A stretch of DNA of 64,000 nucleotides from Pedinophyceae sp. YPF-701 (taxonomy: Eukaryota > Chlorophyta > Pedinophyceae), in NCBI GenBank assembly GCA_916048055.1, contig CAJZHL010000032.1, positions 930,001 through 994,000 on the forward strand, read 5' to 3'. The position numbers and the translations under genes are program-made. The notes under the pieces are model-generated. The model was given only the letters and a program-made list of their open reading frames with translations, searched no databases and had not been told where the DNA came from. Positions 10,001 through 21,263 of the stretch are shown piece after piece (position 1 is the first letter of the stretch; each line of letters opens with the position of its first letter).

Positions 10001-13000
10001 AGTCCCCATTCACCCCCCCCTCCTCCTGATGCAAGTTGAATACCGACGCGACGTCGCGCAGGACGAGGAAACCGCTCTCCTTGTCGCGCGGGTCCTTCAT
10101 GGCCTTGAACGTGCTCCAGACGTACCGCCGCATCATCGCGCGCGTCACCACGTAGTGCTCGGCCGACCCGGGCTGCGGGATGTGCGCGCGCGGCATTTGC
10201 TGGCCGAGGAGCAGCGTGCCGGAGATCTCGCGCAGGTCCAGCACGCCCTCGCCGCCGTTCTGATCCTCCCGGATGTGCCGCGTCAGGAGGAAGTCGGAGT
10301 ACTGCGCGTCGTACGGTTCGGCCACGGCCCTGTAGAGGGAGGACTGGAACGTGAGCAAACACTCCCCCCGGGGGAGTGTTGCGCCCATGATGGGGATCTC
10401 GGTGTCCTTGGCGTCGTGCTCGAGGTCGTGCACCTCGCCCACGCGCCACCGCGCGCCGCCGGGGGGGAGTGCCGGCATGGGCTTGAGGTCCCCGGGGGTC
10501 TCGCCCGGGACCTCGCGCGGGCCCCCGTCGCGGGCCGCGCGCATCAGGTCGCGGCTGCCGTGGAAGTCCTTCGCGTCCTTGCGGCGGTAGTACGTCACGA
10601 GGCGCGAGTGCATCCCCGGTCGCGTCAGCAGGAGGGGGTGTTGTTCGAGGTACTCGCATAGCACCACGTGGCCCGTCCAGCCGCTCCGGCTCGGATCGAC
10701 GTTGCGGTACTTCTCAAACGCACGCGGAGGGCGGATCGGAGCGTTGCTCGCCGGGTCCGGCATCTGCGCGGCGACGACGTGACACAAGGCGCGTTGCGTT
10801 TGTCCCGTAGGCGGCACGAGGGAATGCTGCGGGTGGCAGTGCGGGGGGTCGAGCGTGCGTGCGCGTACCTCGCTGATGAGCCGCGTGCGCACGGGTGCTA
10901 CAAAGTGCACCACGACCCAGAGAGTCCCCCCCGTCGGCGGAATGCCTGCGTCAGCCAACGTCACGTGCAACGACCGCGGCACAGGGTCCCCGAGGAGGCC
11001 GTCGGGGCGGCCGACGTACAGCGAGCACGCGTCCGAGTACACCGCGTGATCGTCGAACGCCCGCACCGCCATCGGCCTTGGCTCGGCCTCCCGCAGCGCC
11101 GACAGCATCTCGTGCAAAGTCGTGTCGAGTGGGCCGTTCCAGATCGCCGCCTTGTCGTCGTGCTCGCCGAGGAGCTGCACGCGGACGGCGACCTCGCCGC
11201 CCTGCGGCGCGGGCACGGCTGGGGCCGGCAGCTGCCAGATGGGATAGCTTGGGCGAAAGGCGCACATGTGGTCCGATGGCGTGGTGCGGATGATGTCAGG
11301 CCCGTTGACGGCGTACGCGAACTTGGCGTGCACGAACCCGCGGATGAGGCCCGACGCCGTCGCGTACGCGTCGTCGTTGGACATCTTGCGGTACGGGGCG
11401 AGTTCGCGGGCAATGGCGTCGGCGGTGGTCGAGGTGTCGTCGTCCGGCACGGAGACGACGACGGCGCGCAGGCGCTTGACGACCTTCTTGCCCAGCTCAG
11501 ACTCCAGGTCCTTGGCCTTGACTTGCAGGACGAGGTGCCTGTCGCGGGGGTCGACGCGCGCGGTGGCGTCGAGCAGTGAGAGGTCCTCGATGGCCCTCGC
11601 GACGCCCTCCGCCCACGCGTCCCCGAGCAGGTGCTCATTCTGCGTACCAGAGAACCCAAGCGACGCACGTGGGGCCTGCTCGCGAAGACGCAGTCCAAGC
11701 AAACGCAATCGCCCTCGCTTTCCGCGTCCGTTCGCCGCAACAACGACCGCACGGGCCAGCTTGCGCCAGGGCGGTAGCTCGCGGGCGCGGTACGTACCGA
11801 GCAGGGGAGCTCCGTGGTGAGCGACAGCGCCTCGAAATCCACGCCCCGCTCCTCCGCTTCCTGCGATCGCTTCTTCTTCTTCTTCCCCGCGTCCCCGCCG
11901 GCCTCCTCCGCCTGCGGCGCACGCGCCTCCGCGGGCGCGTGCTTCGCCGCCCATGCCGCCACGTCGGACGGTTCGAGGCGCAGCGACGAAGTAGCGTCCT
12001 GGCGCGCAATGCTCGCGCCGCGCCACCGCGCGACAGCGCCGCCGCGCTGCGCGCGCGTGGGCGGCGCGTTCTGCGTGAATGCTGCGCTCCCGACCGCGCC
12101 GTCCTCGCGCGCAAAATCGCCCGTGCCGCCCGCCGCGCCGCTGGCGCGCACCACGTGCGACAGCACCTCGTCCTCCCACGCGCGCAGGTGCACGCCCGCG
12201 ACCGCGCGGACGTCGTCCCCGTCGCCGTCCCCGTCCCGCTCGTCGTCGCTGCCGCGCGCCCGCGCCACGCCCGCCACGGCCTCCCACATCGCACGCGCCC
12301 GCGTCTGCGCCAGCGCGCGCCGCTCGGCCCAGTACGCGTGCCCCAGCGCGTCCGCAGCGCTCTCCACCGCCCGCGCAGCCCCCTGCTCGCGGACCATCGC
12401 CGCCACCGATTTGGGGTCCTTTTCACCACCGAAGAAAACAGCCTGCTCCGCGTCCTCGTCAGCGACGTCGTCGTGCGCGTGCTCCCTGGCCCCCAGACCC
12501 GCGAGCGCCCGCGCGTAGCTGCGGGCACGCGCGGGGAACACGCGCGGCGGACGTTGGTGCGCACAGGAGCAACGCGCAGTGCGCAGGAAGAGGGTCGCCG
12601 CCAGCGGCTCCGCGTGCGGCAGGGCTCGGGCGGGGAGCTCGCACAGCGTGCATGGCCGTGGGGGCTTGGCGCCGGGCAGCGATCCCACGCGGCGGCTCCA
12701 AGAAGCAGCTAATCTCCGTAAAAGAGCAACGCCGACGGAAGCAGTGAAACGGGCCCTGCAGCGCCGCCGGCCCAACCGCGGGGACGCCCTCGCGCCGCGC
12801 TTGTGCGCCGATCGCACCTGTGCTCCAGCACCGCCCGCGTCCGGCTCGCCTCCGCCACTTTGACCGGCTCCTTCAGGCCGGCAATCACCGTGTCATATAC
12901 CAGCCCCGGCGCGCCCGCCCTGCGCCCGCGCGCCAAGTCCAGGTCCCTGCACCGCAGCACGACGTCGCCATCGCGGTCCCGGTACATCAGCCGCACCCGC

Positions 13001-14155
13001 AGCTCGTTCCGGCGCGCCGCCGCCCCCTCCTGCGGCTGCGCCGCAGCCCCCTGCGCGGCCGGCGCAGGCCCGGCCGGCGCAGGCCCCTCCGCCACGGCTG
13101 CCGCCTGCGGCGCCGGTCCCGGGGCCGGCGCGGGCGCCGCCTGCTGCGTGGATGCCTCGGGCTGAGCCATCTCCGCGTCCGCTTGCAGCTCCGCTTCTAA
13201 CTGTGCCTCGAGATCCTCGTCATCGTCGGAGTCTTCCTGCGCAGGCTGGCCGGGCGTGTCGACGTCCATCGGCGCGGCGGCCGGCGGCGCGCCCGCGTCA
13301 GCGGGGGTCGTCGCCGCTGCTGCAGACGGTTTGGCGCCGTCGTTGTCGTCGTCGTCGTCGTCGTCGTAATCGTCGTCCTCGGCGATGTTGGCGCCGACGC
13401 CGGCCTGCGTCTGCGCGCGCTGGTACTCCGGCCCGCCCGTCTGCCGCCGCGGGAAGAGCGCGGGCATGTTTTCACGTTCGTCGTAAGCGTCCACGTCCTC
13501 TACGGGGAGGTGCGCAAGCGCCGGGTTCTTGCCGCGGCGCGTGAACGCGTCGTGGACGACCTCCTGCATGTTCTCGTCGTCGCGCATGGCGTCCCCGATC
13601 TTCTCGCGCTCATCCTGCGCGGAGCGAGCCAGTGCGGGAGCGTCGCTGGGGAAATGGCGCTCGGGGCGGGCGGCAGCGGCATCGACGAGTCAGCGACAAG
13701 CTCCGTGGATGTAGGTAGATGTCATGTCGAGGTGAAATCGGCGCTGATATGCGGGGAGCGTGCACGAACGGGGGTCGCTTCAGGTGATGGCAACGGCGTG
13801 CGTTCGGGTCGAGTGCGTCGGGGACAGCTCATGCTCCCCGCGAAACGAGCTACACAATGTCAATACGATGCAGCTTCCCCAGGCTGCGCATCGAGCGTCG
13901 CCCTGATCCGCCGCGGCGGCACTCATCTGCCCCGAGCACACTCCGGCGAGTCCCGCGCGCGTGCGCGGACGTGCGCGCCCGAACGGATCCCCACAGGTTG
14001 GAAGTCGAGGTGAACATGGGGTTCGCGGCGACGCAACGTGGCGGAGCCCGCACCTCGCTGAGATATTCCGCCTCCAGCTTGTTCTGCTCGTTGATATTCC
14101 CAAACATAAGCCCGGCCAGCCGGCCTTTCTGCTCGTTGTCTGGACCCTCCGACAT
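7067..14155 (-). CDS. TAF1: TFIID subunit TAF1
   Basis: Six exons, in order of translation: 14054-14155, 12818-13614, 11798-12518, 10869-11639, 7753-10763, 7067-7580 (1,971 aa, close to plant TAF1). TAF1 is the largest TFIID scaffold subunit and binds TBP and promoters in the nucleus. Exon 1 encodes GRLAGLMFGNINEQNKLE, matching the TBP-binding N-terminus of plant and animal TAF1. An acidic Asp-rich region follows. The DUF3591 core begins near residue 830 (EQHPLLLTRPGM) and contains ELEDMCPPEMASRW, APWRLAAAYIAARD and VGDPTGRGYALSF. A long linker with an RGGRGRGRGGRGRG run leads to a divergent bromodomain-like segment (about 1720-1820) and a Cys-rich CW-like finger (about 1870-1915). All five intron phases match. 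The exon 1 intron is 439 nt. Identification is firm; the boundaries of exons 1-3 are the least certain. Confidence 0.9.
10358..10380. repeat. Perfect 23-nt inverted repeat inside TAF1 coding sequence
   Basis: Arms AACACTCCCCC (10358-10368) and GGGGGAGTGTT (10370-10380) around a single C. It lies in the large TAF1 exon, encoding the segment before CLLTFQSS. It is a strong potential hairpin in the transcript. Confidence 0.75.
13341..13378 (-). repeat. GAC/GTC trinucleotide tract encoding poly-Asp in TAF1
   Basis: A run of GTC/TCG triplets on the plus strand encodes an Asp run (DDDDDDDND) in the acidic N-terminal region of TAF1. Such tracts vary in length between strains. Confidence 0.6.
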
Positions 14156-14753
14156 CCTCGCTCTCCCCCTTCCCCAGCGCCTCACGAGCGCCGCCCAGGC
14201 GCCTTGCGAGCCCCTGCAACGGGCTAGAGAGTGTCCCCGGTCATCTCCGCACACCAACTCAATGCGCACCGATGTGATTCGATCACCTGGTGGGCCACTT
14301 GCACCGAGGGCCGCGCGCCGAAGCTCTCGCAGCGCCCGCCGCCCCCAGACAGGTCAGGAAGCGGCACATCCCCTGCGCTGTCTTCCACCCGCTCGCCCTG
14401 CGGCGCTCTATTTTCTGCGCTCGCTGTCGCCCGCCTGGCAGTTCGAGGACGACAAAGCGGCTCCGCGGCACTCGCTGAACCGCCGCCCTGACGTCCGATC
14501 GCGCGCATTTCGACGCCCGAGTCCTGGTGCCTGTTACAAGTCCGTACGTAGATGGGCGAGGGTCGCGCGGCGTGGCGAACGAACCGACGGACTGAACGTT
14601 CAGGTCTGTTCCAGGCGTACCGCGGGGCGGAAAGAGAGGGAGCGGTCCTGGGCCACGCGCACGGCAGCCACACACCGGTGGGAGCTTGAGTGGCGCGAGC
14701 GCGCCGGGACGGGCCGCCCGGGTGCGAGCGGCTGCCTGTAGCTCGACGCTAGG
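14156..14753. promoter_or_regulatory. Divergent promoter region, TAF1 / small unknown gene
   Basis: 598 nt separate the start codons of TAF1 (minus) and the small plus-strand gene. No TATA box or clear motif was recognised. Open frames crossing it lack coding bias. Confidence 0.4.
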
Positions 14754-15516
14754 ATGGCCGACCTGGGAGAGGTCATATGCGTCCTCCTCACGAACCGCCA
14801 GGCACGTGCCCGCGCCCCTTCGTACCTGCACAAGGCACCAGCTTCCGCGCCCGGCGCCCGCGATCGAAGGTCCAAGCACGGACGCAACGCGTTCCTCACA
14901 TCTCAGCGGCAGCCGTCATCGCGCGAATCCGCTCGGATCTGCCCCGCACGCTGCTCTGCAGGGCGACGTGCTGTACGAGCGGTACCTAGCGCCCCTTTCG
15001 GACGCCGAGCGGGGGGAGTTCCGCAGAGCCGCATGGGCGATGGCGTACCCGGTCCTCACCTCGGGCCACTGTAGGTGCGCACGGCGGCCACGCGCCTGCC
15101 CACATCCGCCCGACGCACCGAGTGTGTGTGCGCGTGCCGGTCCGCGCGACGAACATGAACGCACGCCTCCCGGCGCGACCGCTCACGCGTGGCACGGCCG
15201 CAGGGACGGCGAGGAGCAGATCGGGTCGTGGAAGGGCTCCAGACTTGCGTGGATGACGCTGAGCGAGGTGGTGGTGATGGCAATGGGGCGCGGGCAGTGG
15301 GGGCCGCTGGAGCTCGGGATGCTGCTGCGGCAGCTGCTGAATGCGGCGCAGACGGCGACGAAGCAGAAGCCCGGGACGCTGAAGGAGGCGGTCGTGCTGC
15401 AGAGCTACAGCCGCGTGTGTTTGGCTGTCGACGACGTGCTGGCCACGGGGCGCCTGGAGCCGTACACGAAGAAAGAGATGGCCAAGAAGCTCAGCATGCG
15501 GGAGTTTAGGAAGTAG
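14754..15516 (+). CDS. Small unknown protein (147 aa)
   Basis: Exons 14754-14771, 14962-15074, 15204-15516. The second junction is well supported: donor AG|GTGCGC and acceptor CCGCAG|GG in matching phase 2. The first coding exon is only 18 nt (MADLGE) with donor GAG|GTCATA, so the start is less certain. The body is helical and soluble: LYERYLAPLSDAERGEFRRA, then SWKGSRLAWMTLSEVVVMAM, LGMLLRQLLNAAQTATKQK and a basic tail ending KKLSMREFRK. No metal-binding, membrane or targeting motif is seen. I do not recognise it. It shares a divergent promoter with TAF1, which by itself says nothing about function. Confidence 0.55.
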
Positions 15517-17208
15517 GGGGGCGCGGGAGGGGCAAGCGGTGGCAAGGGCGCCCGGAGGATGGTGTTGTCACCGTGAGAACAATGATGTTAATAATAATAT
15601 GATATCCCGCGAACGACAGAGGTCATTGTGCGTGGACTGATTGTGCGGTGACAGGGAGTCACACTGGCGACTCGGGGGGTGATCTCTGGTGTCACATTCT
15701 TCACGTCGTCGGCCATCAGGCTGCAGGACCTGAAAAGATCATTCGACTGGGTGGCGAGTCATGTCGACTCCCAGCGTTGCAGTGGCGGCAGGTTCAGCAG
15801 CTGCGACAACGTCAGCTTTCAGTCTCTCGGTGCCCCGAGCTAAGAGCGCCATGCCTCGCCGATTCGGCAGGGTCTCAAGGTAGCCACGGCAGCGTCGTCA
15901 GTGGCATCGTAGTCGAGGGCTGCGGCCCCGTGTAGCTCCTCGAGGCACTGCCGCAGCCGGTGATTGAGGGCGAACCGGCGGCGCTGCCCACCGGTTGCCG
16001 GCGGGGCCGCGTCGGCGACGGGCGGCGTTGGTAGCAGAAGCTGCGCAGGCTAGTCCACGGCCAGACCTGCTCGTTCCCGCAGAGCGCGTGCCGCCGAGGC
16101 ACGGCAGTCGGGATGTGAAAGCTTCGTCCCGGCTGCAGCCCGCGCCGTACGTCGGCGCCGTGCGGGGCGTCCTTGAGTGACTGACCGCGTCAGGGAGCCA
16201 GCGCTGCTTGGGTACTGACCGGTAGTCCAGTACGGAGCGTTTACCTGTGCGGGTCTTATCTGGCGCGCGAAAGCGCGATTTCAAAAGAGTTGCGTGTCAG
16301 TCCATGGGGGGGGGGCGGGGGGGGAGTTTTGGGCAAGTCGCGGGGATGTTTCGACACATAGTGCGCACGTCGGGGGGGTCAGGCGTGATAGCGAATCGCT
16401 GGGCGACAGCAAGTGGAGGTGTATCGCGCGAGGGGGGGTCAGGGGGGCTGTGTTCCTGCAACCATGCTCTTGCGCAGGGTCGTGCCAGCGGGCCGAGAAC
16501 GGCGATCGGTGCGGTTTCGCACCGTTGCATCTGGCCTCACGAGCGCCTCTCGCAGAGTGGTCGATTCTTAGCGTATGTCGGCGGGTCAGCGGCAAACTAG
16601 GGCCGACTGGGTCACTGCGGTGCATGACGGTGTATGACTGACAGTCGCCTCGCGATCTCCGATCGTCGAGCTGCTGTACGTCCAGCGCTCGGGACGTCTC
16701 TGAGGACCCGCGGGGCTCAGTTTCAGCGGGGTGGCGCTCCGGGGGTGCGCACTGGGCAGTTAATAGGTCCCCCAGGGGGAGTAGCAGGTTGATCTGTCCG
16801 GTGTGAGGGGGGAGCGACCCGGAGGGGCCCAGGGGCGCGGAGAGTCGAAGGGCTAAGGCGGCGTGTGCCGCGGGCGCCGACGCGGCGCCGTGTGGGGCGA
16901 AATCGGGGACAAGGGGAGCGCCGGTGGCGGAAAGGGGGGGGGGAGTTTCCGAGGAACTTGCGGGGGGTGGTTCCATCGAATCTCGGTGGTTCCATGTCGC
17001 TCGGTGCGGGCGTTGTCGGTGTGTTGCACCGGCCTGCTCCGCCGGGGGTTAGAAAGCGTGCCACGACAACGCGGGCAACAGGCGTGCCGTATCTTCGGCG
17101 GCGCGCGTCGAGAGCTGCACCTGCGCTAGTCCGCGCCGCATGGTCGCGTCCTGGTATCTTTCGAAGCAGGGACGCACTGTCGGACAGCGCCGGTCGCGCT
17201 GGCGTGAG
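15517..17208. other. Intergenic, 1.7 kb, with G-tracts
   Basis: Convergent spacer between the small plus gene and the cyclase. An AT-rich patch (about 15580-15605, AATAATAATATGATATC) probably marks the 3' end of the small gene. From about 16300 to 17220 the plus strand carries many runs of 7-10 Gs, so a transcript of the minus strand would be C-rich. No convincing coding frame was seen on either strand. Confidence 0.45.
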
Positions 17209-19934
17209 TCAGGGGGGGGGAGTGTCCGCGGGAACGAGCGAGACGCGCCGCCGCTCGCCCTTGGAGCCCGACGTGATGCTCGTCTGCGAGGGCTGCATCG
17301 GCGGCGCCCGCGTCAGGTACGTCACCATCACGCCCTTCCCCTTGACGTGCACGTGGTTGCGATTGGGCTTGAACAAACTCTGCAGGCTCACGTCCGTGAG
17401 CATCTGGAACGTCGTGGCCGAGATCTGAACGTGGTTCGCCTTCGCCGTCGTCTCCATGCGGCTCGCGGTGTTCTGCACAGGGAAAGCGGGGGTGTGAGGG
17501 GGAGTTGAGTCACCGCGGTCATCCTACTGCCCCCTGGGGCCGCGCGCGCGTCCAGCTGAGCGCGCACACGGCGTGCGAGCCAGACCAGGCAGCAGAGCGC
17601 GCCGCTCACCACTGTGTCGCCGAACAAGCTCAGGCGCTTGCCGACCAGTCCTGCCACGCCCGCCACCGCCGCCCCCGAATGCACCCCGACCCGCACCTCG
17701 AGCGGCCCCCCGTCGGGCTGCATCACGCCCTGCGCGAGCCCCGCCGCCCGCACCGCAAAGCGCACCACCGCGTCCGCGTGCTGCGGCTCCGCATGCAGCC
17801 CCGCGGCGACGATGTACGCGTCGCCAATCGTGTCCATCTTGAGCACCTGCGCCTCGCGGAACACGGCCTCCCGCCGCCGGTCCTTCCAGCGCCCGCCGCT
17901 CGCGGCGCCCTCGAGCGCGCTCGTGCGCGCGCCCTGCGACAGCACCGCAGCATCGAGGGTGCAAAAGAGCTTGTGCAGCATCCGCAGGATCGGATCCGGT
18001 CCGTTGCGCTCCGACATGGGCGTGAAGCCGACGACGTCGAGGAACATGATGGTGACGTTGTCGTGGTAGCGCGTGAAGGGGAGCGCGCCGTGCAGCGAGG
18101 CGACGGCGGCCTCGTCGCCGCTCATGACCTGGCGGATGGTCGCGAGGTGCTGCGCATTGGCGTCCGCGATGGCGCGCGCGACCTCGGGTGGGTAGATTTC
18201 GAGGATGACCGACTCGTGCTCCTGCTGCAGGCAGTGCATCTTGTACCCGCACGCGAACACCACCACCGACAGACACACGTTGATTCCCGACGCAACGGGG
18301 GCCTGCCCGAGCACCGCCATCCCGACGACCTCCTTGAGGATCTGCGCGACGAAGATCATCGCGGCGATGCCCGCGCTGTGCCACAGCGGCGCCGCGCTCA
18401 TCAGCAGCAGCGCGGCCACGCCGGGCGCAACCAGCGGCGCCGCCGCGAGCACGAGCTCCCGTGGCGGCACGGCCGCGGCGCCGTCCAGAACCATCCGCAG
18501 CGCTGCCAGCGGCGAGCTCGGCGGCACCGTCGCGGCGTCGTACACCAAGTCCACCGTCTGGTTGGCCAAGGCCACCGCCGTGGTCATCACGATCGACAGC
18601 GTGGCGTACAGCGCGTCGTCGACGACGTGCGCGTTGTACATCGTGAGCAGGCACAGGTACGCGGTCTGCGGAAAGAGCACGCTCGACGGCACGGGCCACC
18701 GGTACTGGCGCATCACCGTCACGGTGGCGCACGTGGCGGCCGTGGCGCAGAGGAGCGCGGCGTTCCGCAGGAGCCGCGAGGTCCTCGTCGCCGCGCAGCC
18801 GCACCACAGCGTGACGTAGAACGCGGCGATGCTGGCCAGGCCGTCCAGCGTCATCGTGAGCACCACGATCCGCGACCCGGGCGCAGGGTCCGTGAGTAGG
18901 ACCCAGAGGTACCAGGGGAGCATGGCGAGGTCGACGCCGCCGTTGAGGAGCAGCGCGAAGCAGTGCTTCGGCTTCCCGCCCGCGGACACGCCGGCGGCGT
19001 CCAGTTTACCCCCCCACAGCACCTGAGACTTGGCGTCAGGGCGCAGGCCGAGGTCCGAGGACGCGCGCGAGCTGCCCGTGAGGCGGCCGAGGATGGGGGC
19101 GAAGCGGCTGGGCGCGGGGCCGACGGTGCCGCGGCGCGGGCGGATGACGCGACCCGGCGCGTCCTGCTCGCCCCCGGCGCGGTGTCGCTGCGCGCCGTGC
19201 GCGCCGCGCAAGTCCCCGCGATGCTGCCGCGCGTCGAAGTCCTTCGCGTCCCTCTGGAACGAAGAGAGGTTCGCGACGTCGATGTAGGCCGTCGCGGACG
19301 GCTGCGGGGGCCCGTCCAGGTCCGTGGAGGGGCGGCCGAGGGAGCCAGGCGCGCTGCGGCGGTGAGAGCTATCCGTGAGCGCCTGGTACTTGACCTCGAG
19401 GCTGTCGTGGAGCCGCAGGGCTTCCTCCGGCCGCACCGCGCGCCCGTCAGCCAGCGACACGGCGGCGCCGCGGAGCACACCCAAGATTCGAGCGTCCCAC
19501 TGCGGTGCCTGCGCGGCCAAACTGGGCCTCTCGCGCGGCGAAAGACTGTCGCCGCTGTGTCCGGTGCCGCCCTCGATCTTGGCTTGCGACCGCTCGCTGC
19601 GGCTCGGCCCTGCAAGCCGCGCGCGCTGGGCGTGCAACGCAGAGTAGGCAATCATGACGGCGCCCACTCCCATCGTCGCTAGCCACGCCGAGGCCGCGCG
19701 CGGGCCCGTGACCTGCCCGACGACTGCTGTGAGAACGAGCGTGGCCCCCACGACGAAGATGCGCAGGGTGTGTTGTCGCACGATCGCGCCGGACACCGCC
19801 GCTATCCCCACCGCGAGCAGGACGCTCAGCTCGGACGAGGGCAGCGGTACCTCGGGGAGGAAGGATGCCGCCGCCTCCGCGAGCATCTCGTCTGCCTGCA
19901 CCAGCTGGAGGGGAGCGACGAGTGTTTTTGACAT
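17209..19934 (-). CDS. Membrane-anchored class III nucleotidyl (adenylate/guanylate) cyclase
   Basis: Exons 17610-19934 and 17209-17472, phase 0 across a 137-nt intron that splits the catalytic motif FGDTV|NTASRMET (862 aa). An N-terminal hydrophobic region has three probable spans, a Ser/Arg-rich loop follows, and a second hydrophobic block of about seven spans (residues about 330-580) precedes a short linker. The C-terminal catalytic domain (from about 620) carries FLDVVGFT, with the first metal Asp, then KMDTIGDAY and GKRLSLFGDTVNTASR, which includes the Asn and Arg that stabilise the transition state. Class III cyclases make cAMP or cGMP from ATP or GTP and dimerise. Start ATG 19934 is followed by a hydrophilic opening. 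The residues at the base-selecting positions are Asp and Ser, so I do not assign ATP or GTP specificity. Confidence 0.85.
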
Positions 19935-21263
19935 CGTCGGGGACGCGCGCAGCGGGGGAGTTTTAAGGGACCGCGGCCTCGCTGCGAAGGCGAGGGTGGT
20001 CTGGTGCACGCGCGGCGCGAGGGCGGCCGCAGTGGCGCAGCCAGTTGTTCTGTGGGGCGCTCTTGAGTTGGCACAACTTGTGACACGCGCCGGCGCAGGG
20101 CAGGGGCGAACTGCACCACGCCCTGCGTCGGCGTGCGCGTACGAGATGCGATGCGTCCGGAAAGCGCGGCGCGCGGGTGCGGGCGCGGCCGAACAGAGCG
20201 GCACGAGCGGGTGGAGGTCCGGAGTGCGGCAAACCGCAACGTCGAGCGCGGGGCCGGGCGCGAAGCCTGCCGCCCGTCCTATCGTGACGATGCGCTCGGC
20301 GTTGAGCGCTGCTAGGGGCACGCCGGGGCGCGCCCCCGGGCGCACGTCGCGTCACCTCCTACTGGCCACAGAGGCCATCAGACACATTACGCGCGGCTGC
20401 TGCGGCCGCAGAAGCCGGCGCTCTGCGCCCCAGGCGTGGCCTGTGGGTAGAGGGGCCGATGCCTGGGCGCGGACCCTGGAAAACTCGGGGCCCAGCTGTG
20501 CGTGCGTGCGCTGCCGAGGTCAGAGGATTGGTGGGTGCTTACGCTCACGGGGCCGAGAGGGGCGGAGGTGGCCGGATGCTGGGAGGACAAATACACTGCG
20601 CCGGGGAGGCGACGCAAGAGGCGACTAAGGAGCGGCCATGCGGCTGCACTCGATCTCTGACCCAGTCGGCGACATGCACTGGCCTCGAACCGGCCTGCGC
20701 TGCAGCCAGCGACTGTCCACAGGCCCCTCGAAATGTCGTCGTTCGATTCTTCCGCCGCGCTCGCGGCCCGGCCGCTCTCATGGCCGCTCCCCTGGGGCTC
20801 GTACGTCCACGGGGACGGTTGCAACGCGTCAGGCCGCGTCCGCTCGCCTTCCTAACGCAAATGGCGGTCGCGGCCGTGGCCCCCACAGCTCCACCGGCCG
20901 CTGCAGGCATTCACGTTCCAGCTGTCGCCCGTCCAGCGACAGGCCGGCACGTGCGCCCCAGGTCTTGTGGCCCATTCAATGTGCAAGGCGCAAGTCACGC
21001 CAGGCGCACGTCCTGGCTTCGTAATTCGCTGCGACGACACCTCGCAGGACACCCTTGCATCGCTCGCCGGCGCCCCCGCAACGCGACCCCCGGCGCGCGC
21101 CCGCGCGGCCTGACAGAGTAGTAATTGACCTCACCGAGTCGGGCTCACATGACAGGCGTGCGAGCTCGCTGCCGCGTTCACGCGTGTCGTGTGCCTTCCG
21201 CCTGTCGCTGCGAGGGCCGCGCGCCCCCGCACGCACATCGCGCGCGGCCGCGCACCTCCAGAG
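19935..21263. other. Intergenic, 1.3 kb
   Basis: Lies 5' of the cyclase and 3' of the MKP1-like gene, both on the minus strand. It contains one copy of the AGTAATTGA element (21115-21132). A CTTAAAACTCCCCC stretch just upstream of the cyclase ATG resembles the 3' end of an intron, so a 5' UTR intron is possible. Long open frames here lack coding bias. Confidence 0.4.
21115..21132 (-). repeat. Partial copy of the dispersed AGTAATTGA element
   Basis: AGTAGTAATTGACC at 21117-21130 matches the first third of the element at 31115-31161 and 63538-63576. The CCCGC...GCGGG part is absent here. It lies about 1.2 kb upstream of the cyclase start. Confidence 0.35.

Noticed and set aside
17505-18899. 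464-codon plus-strand open frame
   Set aside because: Antisense to the cyclase catalytic and membrane regions.
20735-20755. GTTCGATTC on the plus strand, resembling a tRNA T-loop
   Set aside because: Only the closing pair of the T-stem is possible; no cloverleaf could be drawn.
20640-21120. Open frames between the cyclase and MKP1 genes
   Set aside because: Low bias at third positions, many alternatives on both strands and no recognisable domain.
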